Positions 1-12,039 of a stretch of DNA of 64,000 nucleotides are shown here, in pieces. Positions within the stretch are counted from its first letter, which is position 1; every line of letters starts with the position of its first letter. The notes under the pieces are model-generated. The model ran no database searches. It saw only the letters and a program-made list of their open reading frames with translations, and was not told where the DNA came from. This DNA is from Gordius sp. MW1 (Eukaryota; Nematomorpha; Gordioida; Gordea; Gordiidae), in the NCBI GenBank assembly GCA_964036665.1, contig OZ038528.1, forward strand, positions 18,525,245-18,589,244, in the 5' to 3' direction. The position numbers and the translations under genes were made by a program.

Positions 1-2419
1 AAATTTAAAATAAATATAACATAAGTTCGTAGACCAGTTAAACCGTAATCTCTATCATAGGCGTAGCCAGGATTACTTCATAGGGGGGGGGGGGGGGGTT
101 CAAAAAAAATTTTTTAATTGGTATTATTAAACAAAAATTTATTAAGCTTATATACAGTAGTTACGTAGGTAGGACTATCTAATTAAGGGGGGGGGGGAGA
201 GGTAAATTTTGTGTCAAAGAATTTCGATGAATCAAAAACTTATTGAAATTATATAAATTCAATATCTAAGATGGGTTTTTGGTCAAGAATGCGTTAATAA
301 TATCTTCAAAGAGGCAAATCGCAAAAAGCTCTTCACAATTTTTCTGTTTGCGCTAATTAGGGCCATTGTTTAGACTAAACACTTGCATTGGCGTTTTAGG
401 CTTAAATTTCCCGCCAGAACCAATAACTGTCCCGCCCGCCCTGCTGCTAAAATTTAGCTTGTATCAGCATCTTCGTTTAATTTAGAGGTAGATATAGTTT
501 TTTAGAGAAATAATTGAGAATTAAATTCCTTCTTATTAGAAAACACGCACTCGGGACATAATTTTTTTGTAAAGATAATGCTATAATTAGTAGATTTCGT
601 CTAAAATTAAATATAAAATTAATTAAGCTAATATATTATTTCTATATGCGCACACACAAGACTCCTATTAATATTTTTTCCGAATATTTGAAAAATAAAT
701 CTTTTTTTTTGTCAATGGTAAACGCTACTGATCACTATAGTTATAGATAGTCTATATAATTTTACTAATGTATAAGCTCCAATTGCCACCGTCGGCTTAT
801 TTGCCTGGACAAAATCAATTAAATATATGGGCTCTGGTTGATTCCAATGAGCCAGCCCCATCTAAACAAATCTGCTAAATATATTGCTTCAATTAACCCA
901 TCCGTATTTGAAAGTTCGGCTTAAATAATATTACTTATTGTTCTAATCATTCCCATACACTATCAATACTTCATTCTTGACACAATTTCACATCTATTTT
1001 TATTTTGTTGCTTAAGATGAGCCCCTGTGTTTCTAAACATAAAGATTTTCCTATCCCTATTTCATCAATGAACCATACGTTTTTAAAGTATAAATTAGAC
1101 ATGTAAATAATTATCAATAATTATATACATAAGTTTCATATAATTGTCATAAAGATTTTAAATATTATATAATTAAATAATTTTAATACTTATTTATAAA
1201 CAATTTATTTTGAATAATATAAACGAATTTGTGAAAAGAAAGTTTATTTGGATATTACACAAAATTTATACGAATTTACAAAATAAAATAGGGTTTTACA
1301 AAAGGAGGGTTTGCGATTGGGGAAAATACAATAATTAAAAATGGATTTCGTATTTATAGCTGTTGTTTTCTCCCCTAAGTGGTGGGCTTGGATGAACGAT
1401 CGATGTTCCGGAGATCTTCAAACAGGATTGAGGGCTTGATAGCAAATGATGATGGCGTACAAGAAAAATAGAAAGTAGCGGCGGAATAATGAAATAAAAA
1501 ATCCGCCGGAACACGATTTAAAAAGGTTTGAAGGGGAATCAGGAATATATTAGGAGAATTGAGGAGGATAGGGAGATATATTGGGATATATTAGGATTAC
1601 GGCCTGTCCTCTTCCAATTATGGAAGAGACTAAACTAATTACACACTTTTCACATATTTATTTATTTACGATCGAGAAAATTACAAGAATGTTATAATGA
1701 TCGAAAGAATCAAACAACTCTCGATACCGTACGTTGTGTATAAAATTCAATGATGCGTGTTCGTGTTGATCAATAATCATATATGGGGGAAAGAAATAAC
1801 AAACACGTATGAGCGCGTGGGGGGGGGGGAAATCACACACACGTAAGTAAAATTAAATGTAAAGGAAAAGACGTGTAAGACGTGGATACTTCAGTATACC
1901 ACACCTTCCCTTTTATTAAGAAGTCGAAGACTTAGTGTACTTCCGATAAAGGTCTAGGAGTTCAGTGCTGTTAAGTGCAACTTTTTTTATCTAGAGATCG
2001 AGGTCTATTTAATCTTTTACAATAAAAATTAGAACATTCTATACCTACTATTAAAATTATGATTTCAAACATCTGGCGTATAGTGCCAGCTCTGGCCTTT
2101 GCTCACACGACTGATATATGTGTAAATCAGAGATAAAAAGGGTACGTCTCGGCTAACGGATTTTTTTTCCAGCTCTGTGACTCACCGAGCAGCCTCAACA
2201 AGAATTATACTTAATCCATACTGAAATATTACAAAGGCTTTAATTTTATACCTCTATAGTAAATTGCCATTTCAAAAATTTTCATTTCTTGTGCCTGCAC
2301 AGACCGCCAAATAATAGTAAAAGTGTTAAAAGTAAAAAAAAAAATTAATAAATTAGGTTGGCAATTACATTACGTTACTATTTCATATTTACTTTAATTT
2401 TACAATTACTAAGAAAGAT
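1..2419. other. Non-coding AT-rich stretch, no gene seen
   Basis: I see no convincing coding region. The stretch holds G homopolymers (about 83-98, 187-197, 1819-1829). At about 60-78 there is a GGCGTAGCCAGGATT motif, the end of a MITE family found complete elsewhere in this window (for example 38059-38213), so this is probably a truncated copy. The short open frame at 1658-1840 on the minus strand looks random. Confidence 0.6.
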
Positions 2420-2427
2420 ATCTTTAA

Positions 2428-3928
2428 AAGTGATGCGGAAAAACCGAGAAAAATCTCGGTCTCTCGTCTCGAAAACCCGAGACGAGACGAGAATTTGAAA
2501 AATGGAGTCGAGATCGAGACGAGAATTTTGCTGCCGAGACGAGACGATACGACATTTTTTCGGCGAGATCTCGACTTTTATTGATCGTCAGATTTTAATA
2601 AATTATTGTGTATTTTGATTTGCATGCTTTACATTTAAGGTATTAAGTGTAAATCAATATGTATAGAATATATTTAATATTAAATCCTATGTGTAGTACA
2701 TATTATATATTAGTGCAAAAAAATTAAAATTTGGCAATCATTGACCTAAATATAGTTGGCCCTTAGGTATGTGAATAATTTTATAAAATATTTATCACAT
2801 ATTTGTATCCATAGCATTATTAAATATTACACATTAGGCTTAGAATGAGTTCTAATGGAATAGTAAATATTCCTAAAGCAAATTTGAATTTCGCAATTAC
2901 TCATCTTGCATAATGCGGTAATTATAAATTGGTGGTCAATCAGTTTGATTAATTAAACAAGTTAAGCTATAGTGGCTTGAGATTTTTGAGCACCCATTTA
3001 AAGATTTCAAAACTACATTAGAATATTTAATGGCATCCTAATAGATTAAATCATAAATCATGAGTTCTCTAGAAGTTTTTATGCTTCAACTAATAGTACA
3101 CTTTCCAAATTTTTGTACCTTAATAAGACATTTTGTGACTACATAGTTTTGTCATATGCATCACTTTTCACAGTATAAGCTGAAAGTTTAAAACCTTATG
3201 TTCTTAGTCCTATATAATGCTGCTTTTGTTATTTTTTTTACAACGATTCAATATGTGCAACTAGTTATCAATTCTGTAAATAATAATAATACTATCACTA
3301 AAAGTCACTCGCACTTTGTGATTTATAGCGCTATAGTAAACATGCAATAAATACTCTGGGCTATAATTGACGATGGTAACATCAATAGACTGAAACGTTT
3401 GCCTTAAATATGTTAAGGTCTACTTTGAGGTTTTAGCCATGGTTAATAAAGGGTCTCAATTTGCTCAAATGTGCAACTAATAGGCGACCTTATAATTTTC
3501 TCAGTCTATTTAAAGATGCCAAACACAGTGAATTGATACAAATGTTATAATTTGGTAGAACTAAAATTTAATTTCTATACTTTAAATTTATTTATAGTTT
3601 TTTAGTCTGCACTTTCCATAGATAATGTTATCTTTATGAATTAACTTATATCTTTATATTGTCAATAAGATGCCGTGTCCCGCTAAATCTTTAAAAAGTT
3701 TGTGCTTAGTTTCAAAAAATATAAAAGTTTGTCATTTGGATTTTTTAACACTTATTTAATATTTTTTATAAAATAGGAGAAATTTTTATTCCGTATAAAC
3801 TTTTTTTAAAAAAGTCGAGACGAGACAGATTTTTCTAGACCGAGACGAGATCGAGATTTTCATAATCGCTCCCGAGACGAGACGAGATTTCGCTTTCGAG
3901 ACCGAGACGAGACGAGATCGAAACACTA
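2428..3928 (+). mobile_element. hAT-like non-autonomous transposon, CGAGAC family, copy 1
   Basis: The element is bounded by an exact 8-bp target duplication ATCTTTAA (2420-2427 and 3929-3936). Its ends read AAGTGATGCGG on the left and, reverse-complemented, TAGTGTTTCGATC on the right, close to the TAGNG ends of hAT elements. Inside each end lies a dense run of GAGAC/CGAGAC words (2445-2580 and 3811-3920), like the subterminal repeats where hAT transposases bind. The AT-rich middle has no transposase frame. It matches copy 2 (4388-5514) in inverted orientation, so this is a family and not a chance structure. Superfamily is inferred from duplication length and end sequence. Confidence 0.8.
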
Positions 3929-4182
3929 ATCTTTAAACTCAATTATTATATTTTTACCTTATATACTCTGAATAATAATTACTATATAAGGTTCGATCAT
4001 CATATCTATATACAGTCCCAAAAGAATGCGAAAATACGCAAATAATTATATTATATTATCTGATTCTCATAAGAACAAAAAGAGCGTTCTAATACGAACA
4101 AAGAGAGATTAAAAATCTTCAGTAAGATCATCCAAGCATGACCTGCCAGGCCAGCGCAGCTGGATTAGTAGTACGCGTATAA

Positions 4183-4303
4183 TAAAGCGAGGAGAGAGAG
4201 AGAGAGGTGAGGGGGGGGGGATACGCGTGTTGGCATTAATGCGCGTAATATAAAGCGAGGAAAGAGAGAGAGGTGAGATGGGGGGGGGGGGGTACGCGTG
4301 TTG
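4183..4303 (+). repeat. Tandem duplication with GA tract, G-run and ACGCGTGTTG
   Basis: Two adjacent units of about 60-70 bp each read AAAGCGAGG, a GA-rich tract, GGTGAG, a run of ten or more G, then ACGCGTGTTG. It lies between hAT-like copies 1 and 2 (non-coding spacer 3937-4379). The open frame crossing it on the minus strand is a low-complexity product of the repeat. Confidence 0.6.
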
Positions 4304-4387
4304 TAAACTTCGTGGTAGAAACCACGACAAAAAGAAAACGCGATGGGGGGTTGAAATATTGGTTAACAATATATTATTTATAAACAT

Positions 4388-5514
4388 TTGTGTTTCGATC
4401 TCGTCTCATCTCCGTCTCGAAAACAAAATCTCGTCTCGCGAGCGATTATAAAAATCTCGATCTCGTCTCGTCTCGGTCTATAGAAAAATATATACGGATT
4501 AAAAATTTCTTTTGTTTTATTAAAAATATTAAATAATTGTTAAAAAATCCAAATGGCAAACTTTTATATTTTTTTTAAAAACTTTAATACACTAACTTTT
4601 AAAAGATTTAGCGGAATCCGACCTCTCATTGACAATATAAAATTAATTCACAAAGATAACATTTTTATGGAAGTGCAGACTAAAAAAATTATAAATAAAT
4701 TAAAAGTATAGAAAAATTTAATTTTATTCTAGCAAATTTAAACATTTGCATCAAATTCACTGTGTTTGTCAACTATAAATAGATTTAGAAAATTATAAGT
4801 TCGCTTATAGTCTCTTAGTTGTATAATTGAGCAAATTGATACTATATTAACCCTGGCTAAAGCTTCATAGTAGACCTTAATTTAAGGCAAACGTTTAAGT
4901 CCTTTGATATTACCTTCATCAATTATATCCCATAGACTATAATGCATGTTTACTATAGCGTTATGGACTATCATGTGCGAGTGACTTTTAATGATAATTT
5001 TATTATTTACATAATTGATAGCTAGTTGCACATATTAAAACGTTGTAAAAACAACAATAAAAGCAGCATTTACCGCATCATGCAGGATGAGTAACTGCGA
5101 AAATTAAATATGCTTTAGTAATATTTATTATACCATCAAAACTCATTCTGAGCCTAAATTTTGTAAAATATATTATAAAATTAAATCATCCTTCGGTAAT
5201 AATTGCTAATTTTAATTTTTTTGCAAAAATATATAATATTTACTACACTTTTTTAATATCAAATATGTTCCATACATTGATTTACACTTAATACCTTAAA
5301 TTTAAATCGTGCAAATTATAAAACACAAAAATTTACTAAAATCTAACGATCAATAAAAAGTCGAGATCTCGCCGAAAAAATATCGTATCGTCTCGTCTCG
5401 ACATAAAATTGTCGTCTCGATCTCGACTCCATTTTTCAAGTTCTCGTCTCGTCTCGTCTCGGTTTTTCGAGACGAGACGAGACCGAGATTTTTCTCGGTT
5501 TTTCCGCATCACTA
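4388..5514 (-). mobile_element. hAT-like non-autonomous transposon, CGAGAC family, copy 2
   Basis: The exact 8-bp target duplication ATAAACAT occurs at 4380-4387 and 5515-5522. The left end TTGTGTTTCGATC and right end GCATCACTA are the reverse of copy 1, so the element is inverted relative to it. CGAGAC-type subterminal repeats fill 4395-4485 and 5360-5500. The middle aligns by eye with the reverse complement of copy 1, but is shorter by several hundred bases, meaning an internal deletion here or extra sequence there. No transposase coding is visible. The two copies sit only 460 bp apart in opposite orientation, so together they could fold back. Confidence 0.8.
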
Positions 5515-5522
5515 ATAAACAT

Positions 5523-6286
5523 CTATTTTTAAATAGTATGTGAATAATTCAAGTGGGTTACATTTTATATTTTTGTTTACTGGATTCTACTGGTTTAAGA
5601 ATTTTTCATTCCACCAATGAGTATTGCCATCTGTTTTCGGATTATTGAAGAATTTTTCTCTCTTCGCACTAATAAAATCCAATTGTGCGGAATATTAAGG
5701 AATACCGAATCGTTTTTCATGGCATGGGTGCATATTTATTGAAAAATTGCCATCTGTTCGGAATATTGAAGAATTTTCTCTTCCTATCAATCAGGTGATA
5801 ATTAACGCCTTGTTCCTCTTCAATGAAAGAATTTTATTCCAAGAATATGATTCATTCTATTCAGAAGAAGGGGGGGGGGGGAAGAGATTTGTTCCAACGC
5901 TGATCATGATAAGTAATTAAAAAATGGCGTCAAAAAATTTAGCGCTTCCACGTAAAGAGTTTATATGACCTTTTCTCTATTTTTTATTACAAGGATTGCA
6001 GAATCATTTTTAAATCATTTTTACGTTACATATCATCAAAAAGATCTTAGTATAACGCGCGATAATTAAAAACGTCTTGGTATACCACGTGGATACCACA
6101 CCAATAATAAAATTCATAACAACTTTTTAGGTAAAATCATATAAGATTTTAAATTTGTCTAAAGTAAATATTTAAGAAATGTCAAAATTGAAAAAGGGGC
6201 AATGACAAAAAAATTAAAAATAATTTCGGATTCGAGCCAGGCTTAGAAAAATGAAAATCATTTTACCTATTTCACGATCCAAACCA
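5523..6286. other. Non-coding AT-rich spacer
   Basis: No gene is seen. A degenerate repeat with GAATATTGAAGAATTTTCTC-like words lies around 5640-5790, and a G-run at about 5871-5881. Confidence 0.5.
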
Positions 6287-8160
6287 TAATGTTTTGATCT
6301 GATCTCGGTCTCGATAGCAAAATCTCGTCTCGGGTGTGATTATGAGAATCTCGGTCTAGAAAAATTTCAGTCTCTTTTGACGAGAATTCTCGACTTTTTT
6401 GTGATTTTTTTTAATAAATAAAAATTCATCCTGATTTATTATCATTATTAAGTAAGTGATAAATATTAAAAAAAAACTTTATCACACAAACTACATCAAG
6501 ATTTAGTGCGACATGTCTGACAATATAAAGTCATGAACCAGTTAATAAAAATAATAATTTCTATAGTAAGTGCAAACTAAACAAAAACCATAAAAACTTA
6601 AAGTGACGATTAAATATTTTGGTTTTAACAAATTTTAACATTTGTATCAATTTAGTGTGTTTGCCAAATATAATAGACTTAGAAATTCAAATTAACCTAT
6701 TTTTGACTTGGTTAAAAATTTGGACTAATTGAGACCCTTTATTAACACGTCTAAAACCTTATTGGACCCTTTGTCAAACTGTTTAGTCCATTGATGTTAT
6801 CATCATCAATTATAGCCCATAGAATTTATCGCATTTTTACTATAACATTGGAAACTGCAAAGTGCTAGTGTAAAATTTTAAAGAAAATATTATTATTTAT
6901 AAAAAAAATTCTTAGTAGATTCAAATGCACCCGCCAATCCCAGTTTATATCGTGAAAAGTAATGAATAAATAACATAATGTGTTTTTGGGTTCGAAGATT
7001 TAGGAGGTATAGTATCAGTTAAGGCATAAAACCTTTCATGATTTAATCTATTACGGTGTCATCAAATACTCAAATTCACCTTTGAAAATAATCGTTTGGC
7101 AGGCTCAGATGTCGCTAGGGTGCTCAAAAAATTTCGAGCCACCTTAACTAAATTTGGATAATTATTCAAATTAAGTTACCATCAATTTGTTATTACTTAC
7201 CAAATTTTCCACATTTATAGTTTCAAACTTCTTTTATATGATCTTATTAATTAAACCATAAAATAAAAAATATTTTTTTATGAACAAAAATAGTCATTAG
7301 GGGAAAAATTATGGGGGTTGCTCTAATTATAGGCATAAAATTTAAACCACTTTAAATAGGCAAATTAATTTATTAATGAACGTATAAGAGTTGAAATATA
7401 ATTTTTGCAAGTTTTGACGAGTTTATATTATAAAATATCTAAGTTATAGCTATTTACCATCCGTGTTCGAATTTTGGACCCAACCTATGAAGTGTCAAAA
7501 GTGTTATTTAAAGCGAAATTCTGAGCTTTGGGATTATTGGTGAATTTTTATAATAATACATAAAATAATTTTATTTTTTTAATTGGATTTAGGGAGGGGG
7601 GGGGGGCAGATGCCCCTTTCATGTTGATAAGTATTTGCAGGGATGCTAATTAAAGAAAAATAGTCAATTATTTTGACAAGTGTCCGTATAGTACGACTGG
7701 TTGACATCTGTCGCATAATTCATATGCCAGATAAAATAAGATTGCTTGAATAAAACGTTATTAATTTGAAAATTAACTAAATTATCATTAAACATGTAGA
7801 CATCATTTGTTATCAGACAAATATAAGGTGGGGCTAACCCCCTTTATCCAAATTTGCTAAAATATTAGAATAATTATGATTTTGCTGCTTTTTGAACCAA
7901 AACTAAACTGATTAAAATTTTAAGCTTGGCTCATCTATTCTGATTTAAATTATCATTTTTGATCCGCATAATTAGATATTGCATAAGAAGTAAACAACAT
8001 TGCGGGATTAAAATTTTTTTGTCAGTTAATTTAAGATTATAACTTTTATATATCCTAGTTCTCCGCATTAAATGGTTATGTATATACATTTTAAATTTCC
8101 CTCCCATTTTCTTGTATAAAATTCATGAAACTAGAACTACTTGCCACGAGACTTAAAAAG

Positions 8161-8263
8161 CATGGGAGTAGCCAGGGGGAGCAGGGAAGAGCAGCTGTCC
8201 CCCTCTAAATCCAAAAAAGTTTCATTTTGCCCCTATCTATTTCCAATGCTGGCTACGCCCATG
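8161..8263 (+). mobile_element. MITE with CATGGG(A/C)GTAGCCAG inverted ends
   Basis: A 103-bp palindromic element begins CATGGGAGTAGCCAG and ends CTGGCTACGCCCATG. It is flanked by an exact 8-bp duplication TTAAAAAG (8153-8160 and 8264-8271), which suggests hAT-type integration. Relatives lie at 38059-38213, 45155-45314 and 53697-53839. Confidence 0.75.
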
Positions 8264-8422
8264 TTAAAAAGGCGTGTGTTTGGTAGTTGGTATTCAAAAT
8301 CTTTTTAATATATAAACCATAAGAACTAAAACTAAAATAATTCTTATGATTTTCAAAACTGAATTTTCACCTTCTCTTCTTGTAATCCCCTCTCCCTAAC
8401 TCTGAATCATAATACTAGTGAG

Positions 8423-8601
8423 CTAGTGTTGTAAAAACGGCTGGGCTTCGTTTGGTCGACCCATGGTTTTAATCGACTATTTATAATCAGACAAGAATTT
8501 TTTGGCCTCTTTTTCTCAGTCGACCTCTAGGCTTAGTCGAAATTTAGTCTTAGTTAAACCAAAGGTCGACCAAACAAAACCCAGCCGTTTTTAAAACACT
8601 A
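8423..8601 (+). mobile_element. MITE, TAGTGTTGTAAAAACGG family, copy 1
   Basis: About 180 bp. Left end CTAGTGTTGTAAAAACGG followed by a GTTTGGTCGACC word; right end has GGTCGACCAAAC then CCAGCCGTTTTTAAAACAC. Flanks CTAGTGAG (8415-8422) and CTAGTGAC (8602-8609) are an 8-bp duplication with one mismatch. Two more copies lie at 61636-61823 and 61991-62188. Confidence 0.7.
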
Positions 8602-9038
8602 CTAGTGACACACCAACTCAAAAATTTGAAAAAGCATTAGTAATATTTATTATACCATCAAAACCCAACTCATTCTAAGCCTAAATTTTTTTTTAACAAA
8701 TATGTCATAAATATATGATTAACTTATTCACATACTTTAGGGCTACACATACTTAGGTCAATGAACTGAGCCTACCAAAATTTCAATTTTTTGCAAAAAT
8801 ATATATTATTTACTACATTTGGTGTATTTTTTAAATTAAATATATTCCAACCATCTTGATTTATATTCTAATACCTTAATGTGAATCATACAAAATAAAA
8901 ATACATAATTAAATTTACAAAAACTTTATGATCATTAGAAATATGAGCCGAGATCTCGTCGAAAAAAAATTCGTCTCGATCTCGGGTCAGTTTTGACGAG
9001 ACGAGACTGAGATTTTTCTCGGGTTTTTCGCATCACCA

Positions 9039-9402
9039 TCAACACATATATGCATGATATTTAGTGTCTAGTTATTAGAAATGTATACTTCAAATATGTT
9101 CCTTAATTAAGCAAGGGTCCGCTTGATTTTATTAGCCATTATTGAAAAAATGCAATGAAAAAACCATCTACTTAAATGCATAAATAGCTATTGAATATAT
9201 ACAGTGGAAACCGAGGCATCATAAACATACAGGATTTTTCTTTAATATTGCACAGGGTGATGATCATACATAGCTTAAAAGGGATGACCCCTTCCCTCTC
9301 TATACTTAGCATGTACCTTACTTTTCCCGCTAAATTGTAACATTGTTCACATTAGATGAATTTTAAGGCTTTCAGACCTTAAAACAAACTGAGAATTACG
9401 CG
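9039..9402. other. Non-coding spacer
   Basis: No gene, RNA or repeat structure could be supported here. Confidence 0.4.
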
Positions 9403-9490
9403 GCGTTCGGGATGACGCGCGAAGCGAAAAAGGCGAAGTGATTTTTTGGGGTAATTTATCAAACTCTTCATTTTTTTTTATTAATATCTT
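9403..9490 (+). repeat. Left arm of a long inverted repeat flanking composite element A
   Basis: The block with GATGACGCGCGAAGCG, then GCGAAG, AATTTATCAAACTCTT and ATTAATATCTT reappears inverted at about 13255-13360 with few differences. Either the two arms are the halves of one palindromic MITE opened by insertion of element A, or they are long terminal inverted repeats of a larger element such as a MULE. No clean target duplication was found outside the arms. Confidence 0.55.
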
Positions 9491-9613
9491 GTATTCAATC
9501 GTTAATGTAAATAGGGCGATCATAGTAAAACCAGACGATTATTTTCGCCAGCGGCCAAAAGCCAACGAAAATAAGATACAAATCATTTTGTACTTTTCTC
9601 GCGATGGTTAAAT

Positions 9614-9745
9614 ACGCCCTTCGGGCGTAACTGGGGGCTTCGCCCCCAGACCCCCTTGGGGGCTTTGCCCCCAAAACCCCCTGCTGGGGGCTCTGCCCCC
9701 AAACCCCCATCTCCTGGGGGCTCCGCCCCCAGACCCCCGGAGAAG
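9614..9745. repeat. Tandem GC hairpins (GGGGGCTTCGCCCCC type)
   Basis: Four to five short perfect or near-perfect palindromes follow one another: CGCCCTTCGGGCG, GGGGGCTTCGCCCCC, GGGGGCTTTGCCCCC, GGGGGCTCTGCCCCC and GGGGGCTCCGCCCCC, separated by AGACCCCC-like links. In single strand each would form a stable stem with a 3-5 base loop. A related fragment lies at about 40295-40360. Open frames across this stretch on both strands are products of the repeats. Confidence 0.8.
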
Positions 9746-10667
9746 GGGGAGAAGGGAAGGGAAGAGGGGAAGGGAAGGGGGGATGACTCATCTGTACTTC
9801 GTATAAATGTAGCATATTTGCTATGCAATTTATGGGCGAGAAAGGTGTGAAGGGGCGAGAATGCCTATAGGGGGTAGGATAATTGCTAGGGTTTCCCCCT
9901 TGACTACTCCCATGCTAGTTACACAACATAAAAATCTACTTTTTTGTAAAAAAAATAAAATTCATTTAAATTTAAAACCTCAATTTTACTCGCCGTTTTA
10001 TAACGTATGTTTTGCATGTGATAAAAATTTGAAGAAGAAAAAGATAGTATTTCTTTAATTTGGCAGAAGCTGGCTATGTAACAAGGGATTGTTTTGTAAA
10101 ATGAAATGTGAACATTAAAATAATCAAATATACTTTAAAAATTCTATTATTAATTCAAAAATCCATATTGTCGTAAAGAATGTTTCCAGTTATAACAACA
10201 ATTATCCTCGTCTAGGTTAGGCTTTCTTTAGTGTATTACTAATTTTATATTAATTTATTTGCTAAAATATAAAAGGCAAGGAGGGGGAAAAAATATAAAA
10301 GGCCAATTGATGAACCTTAAATTAAATTCTGGCTACTACTATTAATATAAAACTATTGGTATTCTCTTCCATATATAAATCTTTTCAATATCCATGTAAA
10401 TATGATGACGTATTATGCATGTTTAATGTTATTACTACAGACTAAACTCGGCATAAATAAAGGCAACAAATTATTTTGCATAGTTTTTTATTCAAAGTGC
10501 AAAGTTTTTTTTGCCCTTTTTCAAGTTTTTTATTCAATTTGCCAAGTTTTGAATAAAATGTTAAGTTTTTTATTAAATATTCAGATTTTTATTAATTTGC
10601 TCAGAGATTAAATACACTTGCCAAGTTTTTTTATGCAAAGTGGTTTTAGTTTTTAAATAAAACAGAT

Positions 10668-10746
10668 AGGTGGGGGGATTCGAACCTATGAGGTATTGAG
10701 ATGTATTGACGCCGGTCACAAATACAATCCACTACGCCTCAAGACC
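10668..10746 (-). repeat. tRNA-like (SINE head) sequence
   Basis: On the minus strand a Pol III-type A box lies within GAGGCGTAGTGGATTG and a perfect B box GGTTCGAATCC follows about 45 bases later, with CCCCCCACCT after it. The arm pairing expected of a working tRNA is not convincing, so I call it a tRNA-derived SINE head and not a tRNA gene. Confidence 0.5.
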
Positions 10747-10868
10747 TTAAAATATGTCTTGGATTATATCACTTATATATAGCTGCACTTGTTTAAATTT
10801 ATAAGCTACACTACACATACACAGTATTATATGAATCAATTTCTGATAGGGTTATAATATTTCGGTCA

Positions 10869-11399
10869 ACTTCATCACATACACACGATGAACTTGATAT
10901 TAAGGGTTCAAAATTTGACAGAAGCGAAATTAAAAAAATGGTTTCATTGGGCCTTAAACCAAAATCTATATTCAAGAATCTTCAAAAATCAGAGCAAGTG
11001 CCATCTATAAATCAGTTAAGGAATTACCTAAGTGGTTTAAAAAAAGAAAAATATGGCCCAACTTCTATAAGCTTGAGAGAACTAGAGCATTGGCTCATTT
11101 TGAAATCCCCATTACCTGATGACAATGATATACCTTATATCGTTTCTTACAGAATATCCTATGAGAACAGTACATTTAAGTTTTTTATATCAACAAAAAG
11201 GTAATATATATTGTGTCATATTAAATAAAATTAATGTAGGCTGCTCTTAAATTCACAATTATCAAAATTGTTGCATGCTAATGCAACATACAAGATCACA
11301 TGGCAAGGCTTTCCCTTTTATTGGAACAACAGATTTAGACAGGCACTTTCACCTTCTAGGAATTTGTCTGTGTATCAACGAGAAAGAAGAAGATTATAA
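10869..11399 (+). pseudogene. MULE-type transposase remnant with an intron
   Basis: The first block (to 11203) has the run LKPKSIFKNL, then QLRNYLSGLK, ISLRELEHW and FKFFISTKR, the pattern just upstream of the MULE DDE domain in animal MULE proteins. It ends at a plausible donor (AAAAAG/GTAATA). The second block, about 11285-11399, starts ANATYKITWQGFPF and then continues in another frame with GTTDLDRHFH and CINEKEEDY, matching the DATYK...GTTD.DRHFHPFG core of the domain. Asn replaces the usual catalytic Asp of DATYK, and a frameshift follows WQGFPF, so the copy is dead. No zinc-binding N-terminus or C-terminal half is seen. Confidence 0.7.
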
Positions 11400-12039
11400 C
11401 TCCTCCACTCCCGCCCCGAGGAAGATAGGGGTAGGGGTTTAACCTTGGCATAGCGCCATTGAAAAAAAAATCAATATAAAATGACGAAGGAATAATTTCC
11501 CCCTTTCCCCTTTTAATTGCTATATAATAATAATTCTAATATATTGATTATCTAGTTGTAATTTTCAATTATGACAACTGCAATTTCAAACCTAAATATT
11601 AGGTAATTATGACAACTGCAATTTCAAACCTAAATATTAGGTTAATTTTAAGTGTTAGAAAATAGTTTCAATTAAAATAACAACAGGCGGAAAAGAAATA
11701 ATAAAATTAATTAATCAACTTTTTAATTATAATAGAGAATTGGAAATAAAGATTTTAAAAAAACACTTTGCCCCTCCCAGGTATTGACCTACGCTCAATC
11801 ACGGCTTGAAATTTTTTTTCTTATTTTAATTGTTATTTTTAATTTTATGAAATTTTTGAAAATAAAATTTAAATATAAAAAAATGCGTTAGATATTAAAA
11901 AATATGACTTTTAAAAATAAGATGTAATAATAATTAGATTTATTAATAAGATATCTAAAAATAAAATAGTATAGATATTCAAAAATGGTATAAGTCATAT
12001 TTTTCATTGGTCAGCAGCCAGGACAGGGTAGAGGTGGTT

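Larger units (their letters stand above)
6287..9038 (-). mobile_element. hAT-like CGAGAC family, copy 3, decayed and interrupted
   Basis: The left end (TAATGTTTTGATCTG plus CTCGTCTCG words, 6287-6400) and the right end (GAGATCTCGTCG through TTTTTCGCATCACCA, 8945-9038) match copies 1 and 2. Inner portions about 6400-7150 and 8635-8940 also match them. About 1.4 kb between is unrelated and carries two smaller MITEs (8161-8263, 8423-8601) and a G-run near 7595. The 8-bp flanks agree only partly, so this is an older copy and its outer ends are approximate. Confidence 0.6.

Noticed and set aside
10402..10611. 69-codon plus-strand open frame
   Set aside because: Made of degenerate CAAGTTTTTTATT repeats; low complexity.
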